From assembly GCA_000434735.1 (NCBI GenBank), contig FR881217.1:7495-49830 (forward strand): 42,336 nt of DNA, read 5' to 3'. Below the pieces are notes generated by a model. It was given only the letters and a program-made list of their open reading frames with translations. It did not search any database and was not told the DNA's origin. Positions 9,096 through 17,583 of this stretch are shown here, piece by piece. Made by a program: the position numbers and the translations under genes. The number at the start of each line of letters is the position of its first letter. Position 1 is the first letter of the stretch. The DNA comes from Bacteroides sp. CAG:530 (GTDB taxonomy: Bacteria; Bacteroidota; Bacteroidia; Bacteroidales; Bacteroidaceae).

Positions 9096-9707
9096 ATGGA
9101 ACTCGATTTCAATAAAATGAACGGTCTTGTACCAGCTATCATCCAGGACAACAATACACAGAAAGTATTGATGTTAGGATTCATGAACCAAGAAGCCTAC
9201 GAGAAGACACTCGCTACAGGCAAAGTAACTTTCTTCAGTCGCACCAAAAACCGTTTGTGGACTAAGGGCGAAGAAAGCGGCAACTTCTTGCACGTAGTAT
9301 CAATAAAAGCCGACTGCGACAACGATACTCTATTGATTGAAGTACATCCGGAAGGCCCCGTTTGCCACACCGGAACCGATACATGCTGGGGAGAGAAGAA
9401 TGAACAAGACGTGATGTTCCTTAAAGAACTGCAAGACTTCATCTGCAAGCGCCATGAAGAAATGCCGGAGAAATCGTACACAACAAGCCTTTTCCAATCG
9501 GGAGTAAACAAGATGGCGCAGAAGGTAGGCGAAGAAGCAGTAGAAACAGTAATCGAGGCCTGCAACGGAACCGACGAGCGACTGATTTACGAAGGAGCCG
9601 ACTTGCTGTATCACCTTATAGTGTTACTAACATCGAAAGGCTATAGAATAGAAGACTTGGCGCGAGAACTGAAAGAACGCCACAGCGCAACTTGGAAGAA
9701 ACATTAA
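9096..9707 (+). CDS. hisIE: Bifunctional phosphoribosyl-AMP cyclohydrolase / phosphoribosyl-ATP pyrophosphatase
   Basis: HisIE catalyses steps two and three of histidine synthesis. The N-terminal HisI domain (about residues 1-115) has 'FFSRTKNRLWTKGEESGN' and the metal-binding 'DCDNDTLLIEVHPEGPVCH' and 'DTCW' segments. The C-terminal HisE domain (about 115-203) has 'KVGEEAVETVIEA' and 'EGADLLYHLIVLL', the acidic pyrophosphatase residues. I place the start at the ATG at 9096; two codons of TTG-initiated frame precede it without support. It ends the his cluster, 18 bases before an ABC ATPase gene that may be read through. Confidence 0.96.
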   Translation: MELDFNKMNGLVPAIIQDNNTQKVLMLGFMNQEAYEKTLATGKVTFFSRTKNRLWTKGEESGNFLHVVSIKADCDNDTLLIEVHPEGPVCHTGTDTCWGEKNEQDVMFLKELQDFICKRHEEMPEKSYTTSLFQSGVNKMAQKVGEEAVETVIEACNGTDERLIYEGADLLYHLIVLLTSKGYRIEDLARELKERHSATWKKH

Positions 9708-9725
9708 TATCATCATTATAATATC

Positions 9726-10436
9726 ATGGAACAACAAGCAGACATTGACAACCGACCTCTGATTTCTTATAAAAAAGTAAGTATAAACCAGCAGGCCCTA
9801 TGCGTCTTGACCGACATTGACTTCGAACTGAACAAAGGAGACTTCGTGTATCTGATAGGAAAAGTGGGAAGCGGAAAATCTACTTTCCTGAAAACCATCT
9901 ATGCCGAACTCGACATCAACAGCGGCGAAGCTAACGTGTTAGGGTATAATCTGCTTACCATGAAACGAAAGAACGTAGCTGCATTAAGACGCAAGCTGGG
10001 CATCGTGTTCCAAGACTTCCAGCTACTAACCGACCGCACCGTGTATGAGAATCTGAACTTCGTGCTACGTGCTACCGGATGGAAGAGCAAAACGGAAATA
10101 GAAAACCGCATAAAAGAAGTGCTTACACTGGTAGGCATGGAAAACAAAGGTTACAAAATGCCCAACGAACTGTCGGGAGGTGAGCAACAACGCATAGTGA
10201 TAGCCCGCGCCATACTAAACAAGCCCGAAGTCATCTTGGCCGACGAGCCTACAGGCAACCTTGACATAGAGACCGGACGCAAAATTGTAGAGCTGCTACG
10301 CGAAATATGCAGACAAGGCTCAGCTATCATAATGACCACTCACAACCTGAATTTGCTAAGCGAATATCCGGGAAAAGTGTATTGCTGCAAAGACCATCAT
10401 CTTACTGAAGAAGCTACAGATACACCGTCTGTTTAA
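9726..10436 (+). CDS. ftsE: FtsE-like ABC transporter ATP-binding protein
   Basis: The 236-residue protein has Walker A 'GKVGSGKST', the Q-loop in 'GIVFQDFQLL', the signature 'LSGGEQQR', Walker B 'VILADEPTGNLD' and the H-loop 'TTHNLNLL'. The GTNLD/PTGNLD form and overall length place it in the FtsE/LolD/MacB group. In Bacteroidetes an FtsE annotation is usual: FtsE with FtsX activates cell-wall hydrolases at division. No ftsX permease is adjacent, so the partner must be elsewhere and the exact role is inferred. It follows hisIE by 18 bases, so it may share the his transcript; lysC behind it has its own promoter. Confidence 0.8.
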   Translation: MEQQADIDNRPLISYKKVSINQQALCVLTDIDFELNKGDFVYLIGKVGSGKSTFLKTIYAELDINSGEANVLGYNLLTMKRKNVAALRRKLGIVFQDFQLLTDRTVYENLNFVLRATGWKSKTEIENRIKEVLTLVGMENKGYKMPNELSGGEQQRIVIARAILNKPEVILADEPTGNLDIETGRKIVELLREICRQGSAIIMTTHNLNLLSEYPGKVYCCKDHHLTEEATDTPSV

Positions 10437-10532
10437 GAGCATAAATAAAACACGACGGGCTTTTCAGAAAGCACGAAAATACAAAATATCGATTTTTGGG
10501 TGTAAAATGCCATAAATCAGCAAAATTATATA

Positions 10533-10540
10533 TACCTTTG
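10533..10540 (+). promoter_or_regulatory. Putative -7 element for lysC
   Basis: TACCTTTG fits TAnnTTTG and lies 69 bases before the lysC ATG, in the 173-base gap after ftsE. No good -33 TTTG is seen at the expected distance. Confidence 0.5.
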
Positions 10541-10609
10541 TCGGCAAAGAGCATTTCTTTGATTGAAATATAGTATTTTATAGAACAACTAAATTCGAAA
10601 CTAAAAAAG

Positions 10610-11929
10610 ATGAAAGTTTTAAAGTTTGGAGGAACTTCTGTAGGCTCGGCACAGAGAATGAAAGATGTTGCCAAATTAATCACTGATGGCGAACAGAAAA
10701 TCGTAGTTCTGTCTGCTATGTCGGGAACAACCAACACATTGGTGGAAATTTCGGATTATCTATACAAGAAAAATCCGGAAGGTGCGAATGAAATAATCAA
10801 TAAGCTGGAAGCCAAATATAAACAGCATATTGATGAGCTATATTCAACCGAGGAATATAAACAGAAGACGATGGAGTTCGTAAAATCTGTATTCGACTAT
10901 ATTCGCTCATACACAAAAGACATCTTCACACTGTTCGAAGAGAAAGTTATCTTGGCTCAAGGAGAAATTATCTCTACAAACATGGTAACAAACTACTTGT
11001 GCGAACAAGGCGTAGACGCTGTACTTATCCCTGCTTTAGAATTTATGCGTACAGACAAGAACAGTGAACCCGATTTGAATTATATCCGTGAGAAGCTGCA
11101 GTTACAGCTGGAAGCTAATCCGGGTAAACAAATCTATATCACTCAGGGATTTATCTGCCGCAACGCTTATGGCGAAGTAGACAATCTGCTTAGAGGTGGT
11201 AGCGACTATACTGCATCATTGATTGGTGCTGCTGTAAACGCTTCTGAAATTCAGATTTGGACAGACATAGACGGTATGCACGATAACGACCCACGCATTG
11301 TAGACAAGACTTCTCCGGTTCGTCATCTTCACTTTGAAGAAGCAGCAGAACTGGCTTATTTCGGTGCGAAGATTCTTCACCCTACTTGTATACAGCCGGC
11401 TAAGTACGCTAACATCCCTGTTCGCTTGCTTAACACCATGCAGCCTGACGCTCCGGGCACTTTGATCTCTAACGAAACAGAAAAAGGTAAGATTAAAGCC
11501 GTAGCAGCTAAAGACAACATAACAGCCATCAAGATCAAATCGAGCCGTATGCTGTTGGCTCATGGGTTCTTACGCAAGGTATTCGAAATTTTCGAAAGCT
11601 ATCAGACTCCTATCGATATGGTTTGTACTTCTGAAGTAGGCGTATCGATGTCGATAGACAATACCAAGCACCTGAATGAAATAGTAGACGACTTGAAGAA
11701 ATATGGTACCGTAACAGTAGATTACGACATGTGTATCATATGCGTTGTTGGCGATTTGGAATGGGAAAACGTAGGTTTCGAAGCTAAGGCTCTCGACGCT
11801 ATGCGCGATATTCCTGTCCGCATGATTTCATTTGGCGGTAGCAACTATAACATCTCGTTCCTTGTTCGCGAATCAGACAAGAAGCGTGCGTTGCAGTCGC
11901 TGAGCGATGTCTTGTTCAACAATAAATAA
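10610..11929 (+). CDS. lysC: Monofunctional aspartate kinase
   Basis: This 439-residue enzyme phosphorylates aspartate, the entry to lysine, threonine, methionine and diaminopimelate synthesis. The N-terminal kinase motif 'KVLKFGGTSVGSAQRM' and 'GGSDYTASLIGAAVNA' are clear. After about residue 300 come two ACT-type regulatory repeats, including 'CTSEVGVSMSID' and 'ISFGGSNYNISFLV'. There is no homoserine dehydrogenase domain, so it is not the bifunctional ThrA type. Feedback inhibition by lysine is likely for this class but not shown. lysA, the last lysine gene, lies immediately downstream behind a hairpin terminator. Confidence 0.95.
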   Translation: MKVLKFGGTSVGSAQRMKDVAKLITDGEQKIVVLSAMSGTTNTLVEISDYLYKKNPEGANEIINKLEAKYKQHIDELYSTEEYKQKTMEFVKSVFDYIRSYTKDIFTLFEEKVILAQGEIISTNMVTNYLCEQGVDAVLIPALEFMRTDKNSEPDLNYIREKLQLQLEANPGKQIYITQGFICRNAYGEVDNLLRGGSDYTASLIGAAVNASEIQIWTDIDGMHDNDPRIVDKTSPVRHLHFEEAAELAYFGAKILHPTCIQPAKYANIPVRLLNTMQPDAPGTLISNETEKGKIKAVAAKDNITAIKIKSSRMLLAHGFLRKVFEIFESYQTPIDMVCTSEVGVSMSIDNTKHLNEIVDDLKKYGTVTVDYDMCIICVVGDLEWENVGFEAKALDAMRDIPVRMISFGGSNYNISFLVRESDKKRALQSLSDVLFNNK

Positions 11930-11943
11930 GAATTAACCCATAT

Positions 11944-11990
11944 AGCCACAAGTCATAAGGCAGCCTATGCCCTATTCTTGTGGCTTTTTT
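11944..11990 (+). terminator. Terminator or attenuator between lysC and lysA
   Basis: The arms AGCCACAAG (11944-11952) and CTTGTGGCT (11977-11985) pair perfectly, an inner ATAAGGCA / TGCCCTAT segment extends the stem, and a T-run follows to 11990. It ends only 16 bases before the lysA start and leaves little room for a separate lysA promoter, so lysA may depend on readthrough. Confidence 0.8.
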
Positions 11991-12006
11991 AATGTGCAAT
12001 ACAATT

Positions 12007-13167
12007 ATGAAAGGAACATTCCCTATAGATAAATTCCGCCAGATGGAGACGCCGTTCTATTATTACGACGTTAATCTGCTGCGCGAAACATTGAGAACGA
12101 TTCGCACCGAAGCCGACAAATACAACAAATTCTGCGTGCATTATGCAGTAAAAGCTAACGCTAACCCAAAGGTTCTTTCTATCATTCGCGAGAACGGACT
12201 TGGAGCCGACTGTGTAAGTGGCGGAGAAATAAGCGCTGCAATAAAGGCGGGATTCCCTACTAACAAAATAGTTTACGCAGGCGTAGGAAAAACAGACCGC
12301 GAAATCAACCTCGGGTTAGATAATGATATATTCTGCTTCAACGTGGAATCTGTGCCAGAACTTGAAATTATAAACGAGTTGGCGGAGGCTAAAGGAAAGA
12401 TTGCCCGCGTAGCATTCCGTATAAATCCGGATGTGGGCGCACATACTCACGCTAATATCACTACCGGACTGGCAGAGAATAAGTTCGGCATCAGCATGCG
12501 CGATATGGATCACGTTATCGATCTTGCACTGAACATGAAGAACGTTAAGTTTGTGGGACTTCATTTTCACATCGGTTCGCAGATTCTCGACATGGGCGAC
12601 TTCATAGCATTGTGCAACCGCATCAACGAGTTGCAGGAAAAGCTGTACGCTCGCCAAATCATAGTAGAGCACATCAACGTAGGCGGAGGCTTGGGTATCG
12701 ACTATGCACACCCCAACCGTTGCCCTATCCCTGGCTTTGCAGAATACTTCGCCACTTATCATAAGCACCTCAGACTGAGACCTCAGCAGACTCTTCACTT
12801 TGAGTTGGGACGTGCCGTGGTAGGTCAATGCGGAAGCCTCATCACCAAGGTAATCTACGTAAAGCAGGGAACCAACAAGCAGTTCGCCATAGTAGATGCC
12901 GGAATGACCGATCTTATTCGTCCGGCTCTGTATCAGGCATATCACAAGATAGAGAATATCACTTCGGAAGAAGAAAGAGAGACATACGATGTAGTAGGTC
13001 CTATCTGCGAATCTTCGGACGTATTCGGAAAAGCCATCGACTTGAACCGCGTGAAGCGAGGCGACCTATTCGCACTACGCTCAGCAGGAGCTTACGGCGA
13101 AATTATGGCATCGTCATACAACTGCCGTCCGTTGCCCAAAGGATACACATCCGATGAGTTGCTCTGA
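12007..13167 (+). CDS. lysA: Diaminopimelate decarboxylase
   Basis: LysA removes CO2 from meso-diaminopimelate to give lysine. The 386-residue fold-type III PLP enzyme has the PLP lysine in 'HYAVKANANPK' (about Lys49), 'GLHFHIGSQI', the glycine-rich 'NVGGGLGIDY', 'FELGRAVVG' and 'GPICESSDVFG', whose Cys completes the active site of the partner subunit. I choose the ATG at 12007 ('MKGTFPIDKF'). The frame is open upstream to a GTG at 11980, but that start lies inside the lysC terminator hairpin. An ATG at 11992 is also possible but sits just after the T-run. The gene ends before a large hairpin at 13206-13286. Confidence 0.95.
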   Translation: MKGTFPIDKFRQMETPFYYYDVNLLRETLRTIRTEADKYNKFCVHYAVKANANPKVLSIIRENGLGADCVSGGEISAAIKAGFPTNKIVYAGVGKTDREINLGLDNDIFCFNVESVPELEIINELAEAKGKIARVAFRINPDVGAHTHANITTGLAENKFGISMRDMDHVIDLALNMKNVKFVGLHFHIGSQILDMGDFIALCNRINELQEKLYARQIIVEHINVGGGLGIDYAHPNRCPIPGFAEYFATYHKHLRLRPQQTLHFELGRAVVGQCGSLITKVIYVKQGTNKQFAIVDAGMTDLIRPALYQAYHKIENITSEEERETYDVVGPICESSDVFGKAIDLNRVKRGDLFALRSAGAYGEIMASSYNCRPLPKGYTSDELL

Positions 13168-13205
13168 TAAGCAAAACGACACGCCAAATAGTCAATTTAT
13201 ATAAG

Positions 13206-13286
13206 AACAGCCGCAAACCATACAGCGTCTCGCTTCATTTCTACACGAAAGCGAGACATCCGGTATGACTTGCGGCTGTTTTATTT
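13206..13286 (+). terminator. Large branched terminator after lysA
   Basis: The outer arms AACAGCCGCAA (13206-13216) and TTGCGGCTGTT (13270-13280) form an 11-bp perfect stem followed by TTATTT. Inside, CATAC pairs with GTATG, and GTCTCGCTT pairs with AAGCGAGAC, giving a long stacked hairpin. Confidence 0.85.
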
Positions 13287-13329
13287 CATTTTCCATACAA
13301 ATGGGAAGCATTATATGAACTTCTTTTAT

Positions 13330-13337
13330 TAATTTTG
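13330..13337 (+). promoter_or_regulatory. Putative -7 element for valS
   Basis: TAATTTTG matches TAnnTTTG and lies 51 bases before the valS ATG, after the lysA terminator. No clear -33 TTTG. Confidence 0.5.
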
Positions 13338-13388
13338 CCACCTAAATCAATAAAGAAGAAACAGATAACGTTATAAACTAACAATAAA

Positions 13389-16067
13389 ATGGAATTAGCA
13401 AGTAAGTACAATCCCGCAGACGTGGAGGGAAAATGGTACCAATACTGGTTGGACAACAAATTATTCAGTTCTAAACCCGATGGACGCGAACCGTATACCA
13501 TCGTTATCCCGCCGCCTAACGTAACCGGAGTGCTCCACATGGGACATATGCTTAACAATACCATTCAAGATATCTTGGTGCGCCGTGCCAGAATGACTGG
13601 TAAGAACGCGTGCTGGGTTCCCGGAACCGACCACGCTTCTATCGCAACAGAAGCTAAGGTGGTAAATAAGTTGGCACAGCAGGGTATTAAGAAAACAGAC
13701 CTTACCCGCGATGAGTTCTTGAAACATGCATGGGAATGGACCGACGAACACGGAGGTATCATCTTGAAACAATTGCGCAAACTGGGAGCGTCTTGCGACT
13801 GGGACCGCACTGCTTTCACCATGGACGAGACTCGCAGCGAAAGCGTAATCAAAGTTTTCTGCGATCTTTTTAGAAAGGGACTTATCTACCGTGGCGTACG
13901 TATGGTAAACTGGGACCCGAAAGCCCTTACCGCACTGAGCGACGAAGAAGTTATATATAAGGAAGAACACAGCAAACTGTATTACCTGAAGTATTTTGTA
14001 TCCGAAGATGACGGTACAGGAGAAACAGGAGCAGAAGGCGAAGTGGTAAACCGTGACGCTCAGGGCAGACGCTATGCTATCGTAGCTACCACTCGTCCTG
14101 AAACTATCATGGGCGATACTGCTATGTGTATCAATCCTAATGATGTGAAGAACCAGTGGCTTAAGGGTAAGAAAGTTATCGTTCCGTTGGTAAACCGCGT
14201 AATTCCTGTAATAGAAGACGATTATGTAGACATCGAGTTCGGTACTGGATGCTTGAAAGTAACTCCTGCACACGATGTTAACGACTATATGCTTGGCGAG
14301 AAATACAACTTGCCTTCTATCGACATCTTCAACGATAACGGTACTATCAGCGAAGCTGCCGGAATGTATGTAGGCATGGACCGTTTCGACGTTCGCGCTC
14401 AGATTGAAAAGGACCTCGAAGCTGCCGGATTGCTTGAAAAGGCAGAAGCATACGTTAATAAGGTAGGTTTCTCTGAACGTACCAACGTTGCCATCGAGCC
14501 GAAGCTTTCTATGCAGTGGTTCCTTAAGATGCAACACTTTGCAGATATGGCTTTGCCGCCGGTAATGAACGACGAGCTGAAGTTCTATCCCGCTAAATAT
14601 AAGAATACATACCGTAACTGGTTAGAGAACATCAAAGACTGGTGTATCAGCCGTCAGTTGTGGTGGGGTCACCGCATCCCGGCATACTTCCTTCCGAAGG
14701 GTGGTTTCGTAGTAGCCGAGACTGCAGAAGAAGCTTTGAAGTTGGCTATCGAAAAGACTGGCGATAACAACTTGAAGATTGAAGACCTCCGTCAGGACGA
14801 TGACTGCCTTGACACATGGTTCTCTTCATGGTTATGGCCTATCTCATTATTCGACGGTATCAACAACCCTGGCAACGAAGAGATTAAGTACTACTATCCT
14901 ACTTCAGACTTGGTTACCGGACCGGATATCATTTTCTTCTGGGTAGCTCGTATGATTATGGCTGGCTATGAATACATGGGCGACATGCCTTTCCGCAATG
15001 TATACTTCACAGGTATCGTTCGCGATAAATTAGGCCGCAAGATGTCTAAGTCGCTCGGAAACTCGCCCGACCCATTGGATTTGATTGACAAATACGGAGC
15101 CGACGGTGTACGTATGGGTATGATGTTGTCGGCACCTGCCGGAAACGACATCCTGTTCGACGATACACTCTGCGAACAAGGACGTAACTTCAACAATAAA
15201 ATATGGAACGCTTTCCGTTTGGTTAAGGGATGGGAAGTAGCAGATATCGAACAGCCCGAATACGCAGCTATCGCAACCAAGTGGTTCGGCGAAATGTTGG
15301 CTAAGACCACTGCCGAAGTAAACGATTTATTCGGCAAGTACCGTCTGAGCGAAGCCCTGATGGCAGTATACAAACTGTTCTGGGATGAATTCTCAAGCTG
15401 GTATCTTGAAATGGTGAAACCGGCATACGGTCAGCCTATCGACAAGAAGACATTCGAGCAGACACTGAAATACTTCGAAGCACTGCTTAAATTGCTTCAT
15501 CCGTTCATGCCTTTCATCACAGAAGAGTTGTGGCAGCACATCTACGACCGCAAAGACGGAGAAAGCATCATGGTACAGCAGCTCGACAATAACACTAAGT
15601 TCGATGAAAGCCTCATCGCTCAGTTCGAAGCAGTAAAAGAAGTTATCGGTGGAATCCGTACTATCCGTCTGCAGAAGAACATCGCACAGAAAGAAGCACT
15701 CGAATTGCAGGTAGTAGGCGAAAGTCCAGTAGCCGCATTCAACCCGATTATCGCCAAGCTTTGCAACCTTTCGGCTATCAACGCTGTAGAGAACAAGGCA
15801 GAAGGCGCAGCTTCGTTCATGGTAGGAACTACAGAATACGCTGTTCCATTGGGCAACCTTATCAACGTGGAAGAAGAGTTGAAGAAGCTTGAAGCCGACT
15901 TGAAATACCAGGAAGGATTCTTGATGAGCGTACAGAAGAAGCTTAGCAACGAAAAATTCGTAAGCAAGGCTCCAGCTAACGTTATCGAGATGGAACGTAA
16001 GAAACAAGCCGACGCTGAAACTAAGATTGCAGCACTGAAAGAAAGCATTGCCACATTGAAAAAGTAA
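13389..16067 (+). CDS. valS: Valine--tRNA ligase
   Basis: The 892-residue class I synthetase charges tRNA-Val. The HIGH-type motif is 'HMGH' (residues 50-53) in 'PPPNVTGVLHMGHML', and the KMSKS loop is near residue 552 in 'GRKMSKSLGN'. The editing (CP1) domain lies between, with 'TTRPETIMGDTAM' and 'PAHDVNDY'. The C-terminal ~65 residues form the ValS-type tRNA-binding coiled coil ('LEADLKYQEGFLMSVQKKLSNEKF' region). Length and order are normal for bacterial ValS, and the ValS-specific coiled-coil arm excludes IleS and LeuS. It is a single-gene unit with its own promoter element and terminator. Confidence 0.98.
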   Translation: MELASKYNPADVEGKWYQYWLDNKLFSSKPDGREPYTIVIPPPNVTGVLHMGHMLNNTIQDILVRRARMTGKNACWVPGTDHASIATEAKVVNKLAQQGIKKTDLTRDEFLKHAWEWTDEHGGIILKQLRKLGASCDWDRTAFTMDETRSESVIKVFCDLFRKGLIYRGVRMVNWDPKALTALSDEEVIYKEEHSKLYYLKYFVSEDDGTGETGAEGEVVNRDAQGRRYAIVATTRPETIMGDTAMCINPNDVKNQWLKGKKVIVPLVNRVIPVIEDDYVDIEFGTGCLKVTPAHDVNDYMLGEKYNLPSIDIFNDNGTISEAAGMYVGMDRFDVRAQIEKDLEAAGLLEKAEAYVNKVGFSERTNVAIEPKLSMQWFLKMQHFADMALPPVMNDELKFYPAKYKNTYRNWLENIKDWCISRQLWWGHRIPAYFLPKGGFVVAETAEEALKLAIEKTGDNNLKIEDLRQDDDCLDTWFSSWLWPISLFDGINNPGNEEIKYYYPTSDLVTGPDIIFFWVARMIMAGYEYMGDMPFRNVYFTGIVRDKLGRKMSKSLGNSPDPLDLIDKYGADGVRMGMMLSAPAGNDILFDDTLCEQGRNFNNKIWNAFRLVKGWEVADIEQPEYAAIATKWFGEMLAKTTAEVNDLFGKYRLSEALMAVYKLFWDEFSSWYLEMVKPAYGQPIDKKTFEQTLKYFEALLKLLHPFMPFITEELWQHIYDRKDGESIMVQQLDNNTKFDESLIAQFEAVKEVIGGIRTIRLQKNIAQKEALELQVVGESPVAAFNPIIAKLCNLSAINAVENKAEGAASFMVGTTEYAVPLGNLINVEEELKKLEADLKYQEGFLMSVQKKLSNEKFVSKAPANVIEMERKKQADAETKIAALKESIATLKK

Positions 16068-16122
16068 CGACTGAGTAATTTATGCTTTTAGATAAATAGC
16101 ACGAATTATAAAACTCATAATT

Positions 16123-16164
16123 AGCCGACCATACCTCACAATTGGGGTAAGGTCGGCTTTTTTA
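16123..16164 (+). terminator. Terminator after valS
   Basis: AGCCGACC (16123-16130) pairs with GGTCGGCT (16151-16158), with an inner TACC/GGTA extension, followed by a T-run at 16158-16163. Confidence 0.88.
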
Positions 16165-16211
16165 TTGTTGCATGATGGGCTGTTTAATGTAAATGATATC
16201 ACACATTATGC

Positions 16212-16219
16212 TATATTTG
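16212..16219 (+). promoter_or_regulatory. Putative -7 element for the membrane AraC regulator
   Basis: TATATTTG matches TAnnTTTG, 27 bases before the ATG at 16247. Its position argues against the upstream in-frame starts at 16193 and 16208, which would lie at or before the promoter. Confidence 0.5.
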
Positions 16220-16246
16220 CATCATATATTATTGTGTAGACAAATC

Positions 16247-17356
16247 ATGGGAAACGGAGTTCTAGATATATTTGCAGCGGCAGTAGCGCTAACACTTGCT
16301 ATTGTGCTAACATGTGTAAAGATGCCAAGCGGAGAGCTATGGCAAGCTATGCGTCGCATGAACAGACTGCTCATTACGTGCTACGTAGCCATGGGTATAT
16401 CTAATATTGTTACCGGACTGCTTGGAGTAAGCAGTTCTGCCGACCCTGTAATGTGCGTGTCAATGTTAGTTGTGTCAATGTATCAAGCATTGCTTTTTAC
16501 AGCCACATGTGTAACGTTCGTATCTCCACGTACAATAAGTGCGGGATGGCTTACCAAAAACGGAATAGCAATAACGCTTGTAGGCATTGCCACAGTCTAC
16601 GCTCTCTGTCTCGGTGGCAGCGTTATGGAGTTTGGGCTTTGGGCAGGCATAGTAGCGTACATAGCAGAGATATTATATTATTGTCACCTATTCAAGACTT
16701 GCTATAGCGAAAGCCTATATAAACTTGAGTCAAGCTACGATGAGGACATGAAAGACAGTTTACGCTTGGTAAAGAACTGCTTTGTGGGTGCTCTTACCGT
16801 AGGATTAAGCGCATTGCTATACGTGGTATTCCGTTTAGGCGATGTTTGGTACAACGCTTTCACCTGCATATACACCTTATATTATATATACCTTGTTATC
16901 TGTATAATCAACTACCGCATTTGCGCGGGATACATTGTAAAAGTAGTGGCAGTCAAAGAAAATGAAGCGGAAGTAGAATATGAAGTGGAAACATCTGACA
17001 CGATAATAGATTCTGATGAAGAACTTCGGCTGGCAGATGCCATCAACAAGTGGGTAGACGAAAAGCTATTTGTACGCAACGACCAAACCGTTGAAGAAAT
17101 CGCTGCGGAACTTGGTACCACACACGCCATGCTAAAGTGGTATTTCACCAACCGCATGCACACCACCTTCCGTACTTGGCGACTCGACCTGCGTGTAGAA
17201 GAAGCTAAACGCCTACTCAGAGACGAGGATGCTTCAACATCATCCGTACACACTTTGGTGGGTGTGGCCGACAAAAGCAACTTCCATAAGCTATTCCGCA
17301 AGCAAGTGGGAATGACACCAAAAGAGTATAAGGAACAAATATCCGCCCAGACATAA
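16247..17356 (+). CDS. Seven-helix membrane protein with C-terminal AraC-type DNA-binding domain
   Basis: From the ATG at 16247 the product is 369 residues. About seven hydrophobic segments are visible (roughly residues 5-24, 39-60, 68-92, 103-124, 127-147, 176-196, 201-226). An acidic linker ('EVEYEVETSDTIIDSDEE') and an AraC/XylS two-helix-turn-helix domain (about 265-365) follow, including 'QTVEEIAAELGTTHAMLKWYF', 'RVEEAKRLL' and 'FHKLFRKQVGMTPKEYK'. The likely role is a membrane-anchored sensor that binds DNA directly, and the adjacent fimbrial operon is the obvious target (inference). The ligand is unknown and no classical sensor domain is visible. I chose this start because a -7 element overlaps the longer frame. 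An 18-bp hairpin terminator separates it from the fimbrial genes. Confidence 0.8.
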   Translation: MGNGVLDIFAAAVALTLAIVLTCVKMPSGELWQAMRRMNRLLITCYVAMGISNIVTGLLGVSSSADPVMCVSMLVVSMYQALLFTATCVTFVSPRTISAGWLTKNGIAITLVGIATVYALCLGGSVMEFGLWAGIVAYIAEILYYCHLFKTCYSESLYKLESSYDEDMKDSLRLVKNCFVGALTVGLSALLYVVFRLGDVWYNAFTCIYTLYYIYLVICIINYRICAGYIVKVVAVKENEAEVEYEVETSDTIIDSDEELRLADAINKWVDEKLFVRNDQTVEEIAAELGTTHAMLKWYFTNRMHTTFRTWRLDLRVEEAKRLLRDEDASTSSVHTLVGVADKSNFHKLFRKQVGMTPKEYKEQISAQT

Positions 17357-17383
17357 AACATATTTTATGGGTAGTATTAAGGC

Positions 17384-17432
17384 AAGTGCCGTGGTATTTC
17401 GTTGTGTTTATCGAAATACCACGGCACTTTTT
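17384..17432 (+). terminator. Strong terminator between regulator and fimbrial operon
   Basis: An 18-bp perfect stem: AAGTGCCGTGGTATTTCG (17384-17401) pairs with 17412-17429 around a 10-base loop, with a T-run at 17428-17432. Confidence 0.9.
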
Positions 17433-17492
17433 GCTACAATTTGATGCTATAAACTTATTTTCGCTTAGAGATTTCTGATAGAGACATACATA

Positions 17493-17553
17493 TTTTATCG
17501 ACCTTACATATTCTTAGATTCATGATTTGCTTACTATGTAAAAAACGATAAAA
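17493..17553. repeat. Nested inverted repeat in the fimbrial operon leader
   Basis: TTTTATCG (17493-17500) and TTACATA (17504-17510) are mirrored by TATGTAA (17535-17541) and CGATAAAA (17546-17553), in the right nested order, around a 24-base centre. It ends 30 bases before the start of the first fimbrial gene. It could be an operator for the upstream regulator, an RNA hairpin or a very small invertible segment. AT-richness makes chance a real alternative. Confidence 0.5.
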
Positions 17554-17583
17554 CCTTAAAGACACTATAAAACCAATTATAAT

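Noticed and set aside
11980..12006. GTG start for lysA at 11980, or ATG at 11992.
   Set aside because: 11980 is inside the lysC terminator stem and 11992 is directly after its T-run; the LysA N-terminus aligns with MKGTFPIDKF at 12007.
16193..16246. Longer N-terminus of the membrane AraC regulator.
   Set aside because: A TATATTTG promoter element lies at 16212-16219, so a start at 16193 or 16208 would be upstream of or inside the promoter.
17384..17429. Long perfect inverted repeat upstream of the fimbrial operon as an invertible-promoter arm.
   Set aside because: The arms are only 10 bases apart and are followed by a T-run, so it is a normal terminator of the regulator gene.
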